This document shows positions 30,815 to 38,529 of a stretch of DNA of 43,188 nucleotides, one piece after another (the stretch's first letter is position 1; the number at the start of each line of letters is the position of its first letter). The notes beneath the pieces were generated by a model. The model did no database searches and was not told the DNA's origin. It saw only the letters and a program-made list of their open reading frames with translations. The stretch comes from Deltaproteobacteria bacterium UBA6601 (lineage in GTDB: Bacteria > Myxococcota_A > UBA796 > UBA9615): contig DJIF01000072.1 in the NCBI GenBank assembly GCA_002433485.1, positions 1-43,188 of the forward strand, written 5' to 3'. Position numbers and translations under genes: made by a program.

Positions 30815-31504
30815 TTAGCTGCCCTTGAGTTCGCGGATTCTCGCCAGCAGGGCGCGTGGGTCAAAGCCGCGAAAGCTCTTGCCGTTGACCACGATCAGTG
30901 GGACTCCACCATAGCCGCCTGAGGCTTGTTGGTATTCGGCTGCTCCTTCGGGGTCTTTCTCGATGTCTTTTTCGGTGAAGGGTATGCCGTTGTCCGTGAA
31001 CCACCGTCGGGCCTTACTGCAATAGCCGCACCACGAGGTGCTGTACATGGTGATCTGGAGCGCACCTTCTGCGGGCTTGATGGCGTTGGTCTTTGCCGTC
31101 GCCGCGGTACTGGCCGCCGCTGCCGCAGTTAGAGGATCCGCCGCGGGCCGGACTTTGCTGAAGTCGGTGGTCGGTGGGCGGCCTATCTGGCGGTTAGCAA
31201 GGCGGTCAGGAAGGTGGTCAACCTGTTTTGGTAAGGCACTGTTGAGGGCGATGCGTCTGGCATCGGAGATGCGCTGCATAAGATCGACAGCTCGGTCCCG
31301 ATCAGGTGATCCCGCGGGCACCCGCCGCAGGGCCCGCATTACATGTAGATAGCGCGGCGAACTGTAGTCGGTCTCCGGGTTCTGGCGTAGCAGTTCGCGT
31401 TCGATGGCGAGGGCTCGCTGGTAGTGGTCATCTTCGGCATTGCAGCCAGCAAGACAGCCGGGCAACAGCAGCAAGGCAAGGAGCAGCAGGACGAGTCGGT
31501 TCAA
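30815..31504 (-). CDS. Lipoprotein with C-terminal glutaredoxin domain
   Basis: A 229-residue protein combining a lipoprotein signal with a thiol redox domain. The N-terminus (MNRLVLLLLALLLLPGCLAGC) offers two lipobox cysteines, 17 and 21. Residues 25-100 are helical and charged, and 115-145 form an Ala/Thr-rich linker. Residues 147-229 are a glutaredoxin fold with active-site CGYC at 159-162 (MYSTSWCGYCSKARRWF), cis-Pro at GGVP and the GFDPRAL end. Glutaredoxins are usually cytosolic, so an envelope-anchored one is unusual; its reductant outside the cytoplasm is unknown. The start is a TTG 4 bases after the stop of the GAF-GGDEF gene, with no clear ribosome site. Similar DUF4124-glutaredoxin fusions exist in other Proteobacteria. 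Confidence 0.82.
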   Translation of the reverse strand: MNRLVLLLLALLLLPGCLAGCNAEDDHYQRALAIERELLRQNPETDYSSPRYLHVMRALRRVPAGSPDRDRAVDLMQRISDARRIALNSALPKQVDHLPDRLANRQIGRPPTTDFSKVRPAADPLTAAAAASTAATAKTNAIKPAEGALQITMYSTSWCGYCSKARRWFTDNGIPFTEKDIEKDPEGAAEYQQASGGYGGVPLIVVNGKSFRGFDPRALLARIRELKGS

Positions 31505-31508
31505 GAGA

Positions 31509-33728
31509 TCAGTGCGCTTTGGGGCGGGGCATGGGCGGTGGAGTCTTCACAGTGTGCTCGCTAAGGCCATAGCAGGTCGTGCGGTCGCGACCATTTTCTT
31601 TACTGACGTACAGAGCGCGGTCGGCATTTTCGATGAGTGCTCCCTGCTCTTCGGCATCATCCGGATAACAGGCGATTCCGACGCTGACGGTGCAGTGAAA
31701 GGTCCGCGGTTTGGTTCCTTCGCGGTAGACAAAGAGCTCGTTACGAAAGCTCTGACGCAGGCGGTCGGCGACGACGGCTGCGCCCAGGGCGTCGGTGTCG
31801 TCCAGCACCAGGCAGAACTCCTCGCCGCCATAGCGTGCTGCCAGGTCGGTACCGGTGCGTCCGTGTCCCTCAAGGACTCGAGCCAGGCGGCGAATGACTT
31901 CGTCGCCCATGGGGTGCCCGAAGTTGTCGTTGATATTCTTAAAGCGGTCGATGTCCATCAGCAGCAGCGAGAGCTTGAGGCCAGTACGGTCCGCTGCTGC
32001 GATCTTGCTGGCCAGGACATCCTGAAAGCGGCCGTGATTGGACAGACCCGTCATGCCATCGGTGATGCTGCGAGTCTCGTGTTCGGAGAACAGTCGGCCG
32101 TTACAAAGCGCAGCACCTACCTGGTGGAGGAGTACCTGCAGGCGGTCGAGGTCTTCTTGATTGAAGCCCTCGCCCAGGCGTCGGGCCACAACCAGGGCGC
32201 CGAGGGTCTGTGTGTCTACACCACCTGGGGTAAGGATCGGCAGAACCAGCAAGCTGGAGAAGTCCCGTGTGGGTTGGGAGTTTCGACCAAACAACAGGGG
32301 CGGCTGATGGGCGCCGGCCAGGTCGGGACGATCGATGGGCGTCTGGTGCCGCACCGATTGCGCTAGCAGGCCCTCGTTATGCTCAATGGGGAAGGGGGTT
32401 GTTGGTGGCTCGGTGCGAAAGCCCTTGGCGCAGATCACCTGCATCTGTGCGACATCATCGTCGCAAAGAGCCAGGGCGCAGGCGTCGAGGGTGACAAATT
32501 CGCCGGCGGAGGATACCACCGCATTTGCGATGTCCGTGATCTTGACGTGTCGACTCACTTCGCGACAGGCCTCGTAGAAAGCGTGGTTCTCGCGCATGCC
32601 CTCACGGATTGCGCTGAGGTCTACGGCGCGGGTGATCAGTCGAGATACAAAATCGGCGATGTCCGCGGCAAGGGCACGTCGCTCGTCGGTGATCTGGCCT
32701 GGTTTTTCGCAGTCTACGACCATCACCCCCCAGCGCCGCTCAGCCTCTACCAGCGGCAGGGCAAGTACGCAGCCTGGCGCAGCACCGGGTAGTCGGTGAA
32801 CGATGCGCGGGTCATTTGGGCGCGGTGAGTCCAGCAGCACCGGGCTTGCTGCCTTCAGGGCAGCGGCGAAGATCCCCTCTCGCTCTCCTACTTCGCGGAC
32901 CAGATTGTGGGTGTCGCCAGCGCTGGCCACCACTACCAGTCGGTCATGCTGGTTACCGTCGGGTCGAAACACGCTCGCTGCCTTCGCCTCTGTCACCGAG
33001 AGCAGTAGGTTGCAGGCCCGGTCCATGTCCTGCTGTAGTTCGCGGGCAATGGTACGTAGATCCCGGTCCCGATCAGCCGAGTCGTAGCCGTGCCCACGGT
33101 AGGTGGGAAGGACCTGAGTGGTCTCGGCACGGAGACCGCCCGTCTCATCGTCAAGGGCCCGCAGTCGGGCACGGGTCGCCTCGTGCGCTTCTCGCTCTGC
33201 TGCGAGGCTACGCCCTGGCACCAGTGAGCAGAGCAAGACTCCCAGGGTGAACAGGAGTTGAGTTGAGGCGGTGGCGGTGGCGGCGACTCCGAGTGCCGAG
33301 GGAGCGATAATGATTAACAGCAGCAGCAAGGCCCAGGGCAGGCTGCGTCGGAAGCCGCAGCTTACGCTTGCAGCGACCACGGCCAGAAAGGCCAAGGGCG
33401 TGAGGATCCCCGCCGCGCCACCAGTGGCTTGAATGAGAATCGCTGCTAGGACCATGGCGCCTGGCACCCAGAGAGGCGTTCGCTGGCCGCGGCGAACAGC
33501 TAAATTGCTATCGGTGCTGGCACCACTCAGGCCACGGATGAGCAGGGCAACCGGGACAACGCAGAGCACGGCTACCCGAACCATGTACAGGTCCGCTCGC
33601 GCCGGATCAGCAAAGCCGAAGCCGACGCATGCAGCACAGAGCAGCAGAATGCCAAGCTCTGCGCGCTGCGCAGCTAATGGTTGGCCAGGGCTACGCAGGG
33701 GCATCGAAGTTTGCTGTCTGCCGTGCAT
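31509..33728 (-). CDS. Membrane GAF-GAF-GGDEF diguanylate cyclase
   Basis: A 739-residue sensor enzyme making c-di-GMP from two GTP. Order: four or five membrane helices (about residues 25-170), a coiled region (about 172-225), two GAF-like domains (about 230-365 and 390-545) and a GGDEF domain (about 560-720). The cyclase is intact: DGMTGLSNHGRF, LLLMDIDRFKNINDNFGHPMGD in pieces, ARYGGEEF at 634-638 and VSVGIACYP. The inhibitory site is not conserved: TGTD stands where RxxD is expected, so product inhibition may be weak. GAF ligands cannot be predicted. It lies between the FtsB-like gene (21-base gap) and the glutaredoxin lipoprotein on the same strand. The first Met has no ribosome site; Met9 is an alternative. 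Confidence 0.9.
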   Translation of the reverse strand: MHGRQQTSMPLRSPGQPLAAQRAELGILLLCAACVGFGFADPARADLYMVRVAVLCVVPVALLIRGLSGASTDSNLAVRRGQRTPLWVPGAMVLAAILIQATGGAAGILTPLAFLAVVAASVSCGFRRSLPWALLLLLIIIAPSALGVAATATASTQLLFTLGVLLCSLVPGRSLAAEREAHEATRARLRALDDETGGLRAETTQVLPTYRGHGYDSADRDRDLRTIARELQQDMDRACNLLLSVTEAKAASVFRPDGNQHDRLVVVASAGDTHNLVREVGEREGIFAAALKAASPVLLDSPRPNDPRIVHRLPGAAPGCVLALPLVEAERRWGVMVVDCEKPGQITDERRALAADIADFVSRLITRAVDLSAIREGMRENHAFYEACREVSRHVKITDIANAVVSSAGEFVTLDACALALCDDDVAQMQVICAKGFRTEPPTTPFPIEHNEGLLAQSVRHQTPIDRPDLAGAHQPPLLFGRNSQPTRDFSSLLVLPILTPGGVDTQTLGALVVARRLGEGFNQEDLDRLQVLLHQVGAALCNGRLFSEHETRSITDGMTGLSNHGRFQDVLASKIAAADRTGLKLSLLLMDIDRFKNINDNFGHPMGDEVIRRLARVLEGHGRTGTDLAARYGGEEFCLVLDDTDALGAAVVADRLRQSFRNELFVYREGTKPRTFHCTVSVGIACYPDDAEEQGALIENADRALYVSKENGRDRTTCYGLSEHTVKTPPPMPRPKAH

Positions 33729-33748
33729 GGTGGCGGGGCACTGGGCGC

Positions 33749-34099
33749 TCAGCTGGGGTCTATGGTGCGAGGTTCGGACTGCCGGAGCAGGCTGAAGTCT
33801 GCCGAGCGGTCACCGGGGAAAAGATAGAGGATTTCTCCCGGCCGAACGTAGCCCAGTTCTTCGCGAATCCAGCGCTCCTGGACTCTCGGGTCTTCTTTCA
33901 TTGCCTGGATCTGACGGCGGAGATGTTCGATGGACCGCTTGCGCTCGATCAGTTCCGTGGTTCGGGCTTCGACGTCTTGCAGCAAGCTACGATTGGTGAG
34001 GATGCCGCGTTCCCCAAAGCAGGCCCACGCAGCCGAACTCGCCAGGATGGCGAACAGCACCAGGGGAAAGGCAGATTGGAGAGTCTGGATACGCTTCAT
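33749..34099 (-). CDS. Septum formation initiator family protein (FtsB/DivIC-like)
   Basis: A small bitopic membrane protein of the divisome, expected to pair with FtsL and link to FtsQ and FtsW/I. The 116-residue product has a short cytoplasmic N-terminus, one membrane helix (SAFPLVLFAILASSAAWACF), then FGERGILTNRSLLQDVEARTTEL and a coiled coil with IEHLRRQIQAM, and the family ending ERWIREELGYVRPGEILYLFP. The last 20 residues are variable. It is usually next to enolase in Proteobacteria; here it sits downstream of exbD across 125 bases and upstream of a diguanylate cyclase. A weak promoter is visible upstream. The gene symbol is left open because FtsB and DivIC cannot be separated by sequence alone. 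Confidence 0.85.
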   Translation of the reverse strand: MKRIQTLQSAFPLVLFAILASSAAWACFGERGILTNRSLLQDVEARTTELIERKRSIEHLRRQIQAMKEDPRVQERWIREELGYVRPGEILYLFPGDRSADFSLLRQSEPRTIDPS

Positions 34100-34121
34100 G
34101 GTCCGCTTTAACTGTGGACCG

Positions 34122-34151
34122 AGTGTACAGTGGCGAGGATCTTCGACTCAA
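34122..34151 (-). promoter_or_regulatory. Possible promoter of the FtsB-like gene
   Basis: Reading the minus strand, TTGAGT (34151-34146) and TACACT (34127-34122) are separated by 18 bases and lie about 23 bases before the ATG at 34099. Each box matches four of six consensus bases. A small GGTCC/GGACC inverted repeat sits between the promoter and the start. Confidence 0.3.
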
Positions 34152-34223
34152 GGGAATTTACGCCAATAGTGGCGGGTGGCCGACCGGGCTGAACCTCGAT
34201 GTCCATCTGGATGGATCGCTGCT

Positions 34224-34646
34224 CTACTGTGGCGAGGCTCCAGCGGTTTCCGTGGCGATGGCAAATCGGGTCAGTCCAACCTCGCGCACCCGGTCCATGA
34301 TTTCCACGACCCGACCGTGTTCGATAGACCTGTCGGCGCGAACCACCACCAGAGTTGATGGGTCACGTTCAGCGCGTTCTCGGAGGGCTTTGCCGATGGC
34401 CTCTAGTCCCATCGCCTGTCCGTCCAGCTCGATGGCGCCATTGGCGCCCAGCACCAGGGCTACGTCCTGTGCCTCTTGGATCAGATCCCGTTGCTCGGAG
34501 CGCGGCAGCTCCACGGACAGCCCGCCCTCATCGCTAACAAAGGTGGTCGAGACCATGAAGAAGATCAGCAGCAGGAAGACCACGTCGATAAGCGGGGTCA
34601 GCTCGAGGGCGAGTGGCGGGCGCTTGCGCGAAGAGCTGAAGTTCAC
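34224..34646 (-). CDS. Biopolymer transport protein ExbD/TolR
   Basis: A 140-residue inner-membrane protein that, with ExbB/TolQ, converts proton motive force into work on the outer membrane. It has a short cytoplasmic N-terminus, one membrane helix (LTPLIDVVFLLLIFFMVSTTF) with the essential proton-carrying Asp21, and a periplasmic domain (GLSVELPRSE, LVVVRADRSIEHGRVVEIMDRVREVGLTRFAIAT in part). The pattern is standard. The start overlaps the stop of the ExbB gene (ATGA). No tonB, tolA, tolB or pal is in the window, so whether it serves Tol, Ton or another energised system is undecided. Confidence 0.93.
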   Translation of the reverse strand: MNFSSSRKRPPLALELTPLIDVVFLLLIFFMVSTTFVSDEGGLSVELPRSEQRDLIQEAQDVALVLGANGAIELDGQAMGLEAIGKALRERAERDPSTLVVVRADRSIEHGRVVEIMDRVREVGLTRFAIATETAGASPQ

Positions 34647-35314
34647 TCGGCCAGGCTTCCTGCCGCAGGCTCGCTGGCATCGAGGTTGGCCTCGCGGCCG
34701 CTGTCCAGCAGTTCCAGCAGCTCCAGCGCGAGTTCTTCCAGTGCCACGATGAGTCGGTCTACTCTGGACTGCAGGAAGCTGTGGGCGACCCGGGTCGGGA
34801 TGGCTACCAGTAAGCCGGCGAAGGTCGTATAGAGTGCGGTTTCGATGCCGCCAGCAAGGGCTCCGGCGTTGCCGACCCCGTGTATCTCAATGGCACGGAA
34901 CACGGCGATCATCCCCCACACGGTGCCGAGCAGTCCCAGCAGCGGTGAGATCACCGCGACTACATCAAGCACTGGCAGACCACGGGACAGCACGATGGCT
35001 TCATGACGCCCCACTTCCAGCATACGTTCCTTGATCAACTCTCGACTTCGTGCCCGATTACGGAGCCCGGAGAGGTATAGGCGGGCCAGCGGCCCTTCTT
35101 CCATGCGGCACAGAGTCAGGGCTTCGGTGAACTGTTCTCGAACGACCAGATCGCGTATCGCGTGGTTGAGGCGTCTGGGTACTACCCGCTCGATCCGTAG
35201 CACGGCCAGCCGGGCAAAGAACACCGCTGCAGCGACCAACGAGGCGAGGCCGATAAGGGCGACGATGAGGCCGCCCTGGGCGAGGAAGGGGGAATCCTGC
35301 ACAAGCTCAAGCAT
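34643..35314 (-). CDS. MotA/TolQ/ExbB proton channel family protein
   Basis: The channel-forming partner of ExbD. About 223 residues from the ATG at 35314; a TTG at 35350 would add 12 residues and overlap the upstream lipoprotein gene. It has three membrane helices: QGGLIVALIGLASLVAAAVFFARL near the N-terminus (in pieces), then after a cytoplasmic loop (LCRMEEGPLARLYLSGL, GRHEAIVLSRGLPVLDVV) the pair SPLLGLLGTVWGMIAVF and TTFAGLLVAIPTRVAHSFL. Both carry the Thr/Gly pattern of the pore. The C-terminal tail is acidic. It lies 27 bases after the lipoprotein stop and is coupled to exbD by ATGA overlap. The lipoprotein upstream may be a functional partner. Confidence 0.92.
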   Translation of the reverse strand: MLELVQDSPFLAQGGLIVALIGLASLVAAAVFFARLAVLRIERVVPRRLNHAIRDLVVREQFTEALTLCRMEEGPLARLYLSGLRNRARSRELIKERMLEVGRHEAIVLSRGLPVLDVVAVISPLLGLLGTVWGMIAVFRAIEIHGVGNAGALAGGIETALYTTFAGLLVAIPTRVAHSFLQSRVDRLIVALEELALELLELLDSGREANLDASEPAAGSLAE

Positions 35315-35340
35315 CGTCGCGACGATAGGTGCCGAGGCGG

Positions 35341-36228
35341 TCAATCGCAAACCAGCTGGGCGCGGATGTCGATCCAGCTGGGAGCGAGGGGTTCAAGATA
35401 TAAGGGCAGTTGATCGCTGGTGAAGCTGTAGACTTCGCCGGCTTCTATTTCTGTGTAGAGACTGCAGCTAATGCTTTGCCCTTCAGGGCTGCCACTACAT
35501 GCCATTCCCGCTTCACCGAAGCTGAGTTCTATGGTGCCAGGCTGGAGGGGCTGCTCCAGCACCAGCTCTGCGCCTCCCCAGAATTCGTGACTGGTGCGAC
35601 CTTCTTGCAGGTAGAGCGTACGCTGATCATCGAATGACCGCAGTGTCGCGGGCTCAAGTTGTTGGGGTGTCTCGCTACAGTCCAGCTGGATTTCTTCGAG
35701 ATTGTTCTGATCGTCCGCGCAGCGCGGTTCCCGCGCGCAATGGATGTCCGCGCAGTCGATCAGCCCGTCATTGTCGTCATCGCTGAGGTTGAAGCAGATC
35801 TCTCCAGGATTGAAGCAGCGCATGCTGATGGAGCCGAGGAAGCCCGCTTCTCCCGCTCCCAGCAGCTCCAGATCGAGGCTTTCTCCCTGCGCTCGAAAGC
35901 CGGGGATGATCTCGATGCCTTGAACTGGATCAAAGACGGGCAGTGCCCGCTCCAGGGTACTTTCGCTCTCAGTGCGTAGGCGAGCTAACTGGTTTGGTTC
36001 ATCGAACTCAAGCAGTACCTCCAGGCTGCTCCCGACCGGCAGGTCGAGGGGAACCGAGCTGCCAGGCTCCACCCCATCGACCGACATCATCTCGCCGCAG
36101 GAGAGCACCCCATCGGTCGCTGGGTCCGGTTCGGGCTGCGGCGGTGTGATGAAGAACTGGCAGCCGCTCAAGCACAGGGTGCTGAGCAGGATGAGCTTGT
36201 AGGAATGTAGGCCAGCCTTGTCGAACAT
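35341..36228 (-). CDS. Lipoprotein with Ca-binding-like DxDxDG loop
   Basis: A 295-residue secreted protein of unknown function. The ATG at 36228 opens a signal peptide ending LCLSGC (Cys23). The mature part has a Pro-rich linker (ITPPQPEPDPATDG) and two beta-rich regions separated by a Cys-rich loop with ICFNLSDDDNDGLIDCADIHC. That segment is a DxDxDG calcium-type loop with nearby cysteines, common in myxobacterial secreted proteins. No enzyme motif is visible. An upstream in-frame ATG at 36252 would overlap the divergent aminopeptidase gene start. It leads the exbB-exbD run on the minus strand and could be a partner of that system. Confidence 0.75.
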   Translation of the reverse strand: MFDKAGLHSYKLILLSTLCLSGCQFFITPPQPEPDPATDGVLSCGEMMSVDGVEPGSSVPLDLPVGSSLEVLLEFDEPNQLARLRTESESTLERALPVFDPVQGIEIIPGFRAQGESLDLELLGAGEAGFLGSISMRCFNPGEICFNLSDDDNDGLIDCADIHCAREPRCADDQNNLEEIQLDCSETPQQLEPATLRSFDDQRTLYLQEGRTSHEFWGGAELVLEQPLQPGTIELSFGEAGMACSGSPEGQSISCSLYTEIEAGEVYSFTSDQLPLYLEPLAPSWIDIRAQLVCD

Positions 36229-36250
36229 CGCGCTGATGTTAGCGTTCCCC

Positions 36251-37345
36251 ATGACTTGGCGCATCCCACCCAGCGTCCTCATATCGATGCTGGCCATTGG
36301 GCTGCTCAGCGCGCTGCTGCTGTCGCGTCCCGGTCGCTTTCTGTTAGATGTCAGTCGTGGACACCTGTCACTGATGCTGGGTGCGGTCCCTCTGGCCGAT
36401 GCGATCGAACATCCCGACCTCAGCGAGGCCGAGCGGACGCTGCTGAGCTGGGTGCCGAGAATCAAGAGCTACGGGGAAGAGGCGGTGGGGCTCCGAGCCA
36501 GTCGCAATTACGAGACGCTGAATCCTGACTTTGAGGCCCAGGTATGGAATGTCTCGGCCAGCGCAGCAGATCGGTTTGAGCCCTATCTGTACCGCTTCCC
36601 TATTGTCGGAGCCTTACCCTATACGGGCTTCTTCGGGCTGGAAGCGGCCGAGGAGGAGCAACGGCGGCTACAGGAGCTCGGCCTGGATACCTGGGTGAGA
36701 TCGGCAGGAGCCTATTCGACCCTCGGTTGGTTCCACGACCCTCTGTGGCGCTCCATGCTTCGCTGGGATCTGGACCGCCTAGCCAACACCGTACTCCACG
36801 AGTTGGTTCACGCCACCTTGTGGCTTCCTGGTTATGGTTCCTTCAACGAGAGCTTTGCCTCGTTTGTGGCAGATAAGGCGACTGAGTCCTTTGTGGCAGA
36901 TGTCGCCACTGAATTGCCCCAACTGGCTCAGCATCGACGGCTGCGCCAGGAGGATGAGGAGCGTTATCGCAGCTCCTTTCGAGGGTTGTATCAGGAGCTG
37001 GAAGAGCTGTATCAACAGGCGCTGCCGCGCAGCGATCTGCTGGAGCAGAAGGCTGAGCTTATTGCTGCAGCTCGCCAGCGTCATCAGGAGCTGCCGTGGA
37101 ACTTCCCTGCCTATGGACAGGCGATGGCCGCAGGGCGGGTAGTAAACAACGCGCGCTTATTGCAGTTCTCAGTCTACAACCGCCGCAGTGAGGTCTTTGA
37201 TGAGGCCCTGCAGCGGTTCTCCGGGGACCTGCGGGCGCTGGTTGTTGCGGCGCGGACTCTCCCGCAGCGTAGCAAGCAGGAAGGTGACAGCTTTGACCCG
37301 TGGCAGGCGATGGCTCAGCTGGTCCCAGGATCAGGCCCGCCGTGA
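36251..37345 (+). CDS. Predicted membrane-anchored zinc aminopeptidase (COG4324 type)
   Basis: A 364-residue protein of the putative aminopeptidase family. One N-terminal membrane helix (VLISMLAIGLLSALLL) is followed by a domain with SLMLGAVPLADAI, IKSYGEEAVGLRASRNYETL, PIVGALPYTGFFG, LGWFHDPLW and the zinc motif TVLHELVHATLW. HELVH is at 183-187 and a third ligand Glu200 lies in NESFASFVAD. All zinc ligands are kept. A tandem 27-base duplication follows (TTTGTGGCAGAT at 36863 and 36890). The substrate is unknown; the fold is a gluzincin. The ATG at 36251 is favoured over upstream 36218. It is divergent from the lipoprotein with only about 22 bases between starts. Confidence 0.82.
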   Translation: MTWRIPPSVLISMLAIGLLSALLLSRPGRFLLDVSRGHLSLMLGAVPLADAIEHPDLSEAERTLLSWVPRIKSYGEEAVGLRASRNYETLNPDFEAQVWNVSASAADRFEPYLYRFPIVGALPYTGFFGLEAAEEEQRRLQELGLDTWVRSAGAYSTLGWFHDPLWRSMLRWDLDRLANTVLHELVHATLWLPGYGSFNESFASFVADKATESFVADVATELPQLAQHRRLRQEDEERYRSSFRGLYQELEELYQQALPRSDLLEQKAELIAAARQRHQELPWNFPAYGQAMAAGRVVNNARLLQFSVYNRRSEVFDEALQRFSGDLRALVVAARTLPQRSKQEGDSFDPWQAMAQLVPGSGPP

Positions 37346-37406
37346 TTGCGCAAGGGGCGCAGAATCTTGTTGACGTTGGGGGCTTTGGATGAATTTGCCC
37401 CACCCT

Positions 37407-37423
37407 TTGGCATACGGCTTGCT
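37407..37423 (+). promoter_or_regulatory. Candidate sigma-54 (RpoN) promoter of the sigma-factor gene
   Basis: TTGGCATACGGCTTGCT contains GG at 37409-37410 and GC at 37421-37422 with exactly 10 bases between them. The flanks fit the TGGCAC-N5-TTGCW consensus except for T in place of the last C of TGGCAC. A start near 37434 would give a 29-base leader before the ATG at 37463. Confidence 0.45.
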
Positions 37424-37462
37424 CATGTTCTGGGCGAACCGAACCCAAGGCCAGGGGAGCGC

Positions 37463-38329
37463 ATGTCAAAAAGAAAACCCATTGAGACCAAGAATCGCGT
37501 TCTTAGTGAATACCTCAGCAACATGGGGCGGCATCAGCTGCTGACCCGAGATGAAGAGTACGAGACGGCCCGTCTCATCAAGGAAGGTACTCCGCGCGAG
37601 CAGGAGCTTGCGCGAGAGAAGCTCACCAACTGCAACCTGCGCCTGGTGGTGAGCATCGCAAGGCAGTACAGCTACCGGGGAGTGCCCCTTACCGACCTCA
37701 TTCAAGAGGGCAACATCGGTCTGATGCGCGCGGTCGAGAAGTTTGAGTATCACCGCGGCTTTAAGTTCAGTACCTACGCTTCCTGGTGGATTCGTCAGGC
37801 GGTTGTAAGGGCCATTGAGAGCACCTGCCGCACCATTCGCGTGCCGATCTACAAGCTCGAGGTGATCAATCGCCTTAACCAGAAGCGCCGCGAGCTGAGC
37901 AGGGCGCTTGGCCGTGATGCGAGTCGCCACGAGCTGGCCGAAGCCATGGAGTTGGAGCTGGACGAGGTGGATGACCTGCTGCGGATGATCCGTGATCCCT
38001 TGAGCCTGGAAAGTCCTATAGGTGACGAAGGCGACGCACGGCTCAAGGACTTCATCCCCGCCGAGGGAGTCGAAGAGCCGGGTGAGGCGATGATGCGGGA
38101 GGCCCTGCAGAATCGCATGAAGAAGGCCCTGGCGACCCTCACCCCACGGGAAGAACAGGTGCTGCGGATGCGCTTTGGCCTCGATAACTTTGTTACCCAT
38201 TCGCTGGAACAGATCGGCCGGGATTTTGGCTTGACCCGGGAGCGCATTCGTCAGATTGAGCTTAAGGCGCTTGCCAAGCTCAGGCACGGCAGTCGCAAGC
38301 AGTACCTGGGTGAATTTGCAGAGGCTTGA
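37463..38329 (+). CDS. RNA polymerase sigma-70 family factor (group 2, RpoS/RpoD-like)
   Basis: A 288-residue sigma factor. The start at 37463 has AGGGGAG about 4 bases upstream, and the family's region 1.2 follows directly (LSEYLSNMGRHQLLTRDEEYETARLI). Region 2 is complete (NLRLVVSIARQY, DLIQEGNIGLMRAVEKF, FKFSTYASWWIRQAVVRAI), then region 3 (RTIRVPIYKLEVINRL, DPLSLESPIGDEGDARLKDF) and region 4 (LTPREEQVLRMRFGL, SLEQIGRDFGLTRERIRQIE, ALAKLRH). It lacks region 1.1 and the large non-conserved insert of RpoD, so it fits a group 2 alternative factor such as RpoS. RpoS identity itself is not proven. A candidate sigma-54 promoter precedes it, which would place it in an RpoN-controlled cascade. Confidence 0.9.
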   Translation: MSKRKPIETKNRVLSEYLSNMGRHQLLTRDEEYETARLIKEGTPREQELAREKLTNCNLRLVVSIARQYSYRGVPLTDLIQEGNIGLMRAVEKFEYHRGFKFSTYASWWIRQAVVRAIESTCRTIRVPIYKLEVINRLNQKRRELSRALGRDASRHELAEAMELELDEVDDLLRMIRDPLSLESPIGDEGDARLKDFIPAEGVEEPGEAMMREALQNRMKKALATLTPREEQVLRMRFGLDNFVTHSLEQIGRDFGLTRERIRQIELKALAKLRHGSRKQYLGEFAEA

Positions 38330-38529
38330 GCTTCAGGCTCAGGGTCGCTCCAGAGCTGACCTGCTCTTGGTCCGAGCTGGCTTTGAGGGGTGCCAACAGC
38401 GCAATTTAGTCAGAGAACCTCGCAAAAAGTACATAGTTTTTTGACGGGCTTGGGCTTGCATGGGCTCGATTTCGCACTGCATCCAAGGGGCTTGCCATGG
38501 TAATTGAAGGAGTCTCATCTGGAGTCTCT

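Noticed and set aside
38430..38445. AAAAAGTACATAGTTTTTT near-palindrome before the DUF2330 gene as a terminator or operator
   Set aside because: The possible stem is only A-T pairs with a mismatch and no supporting context.
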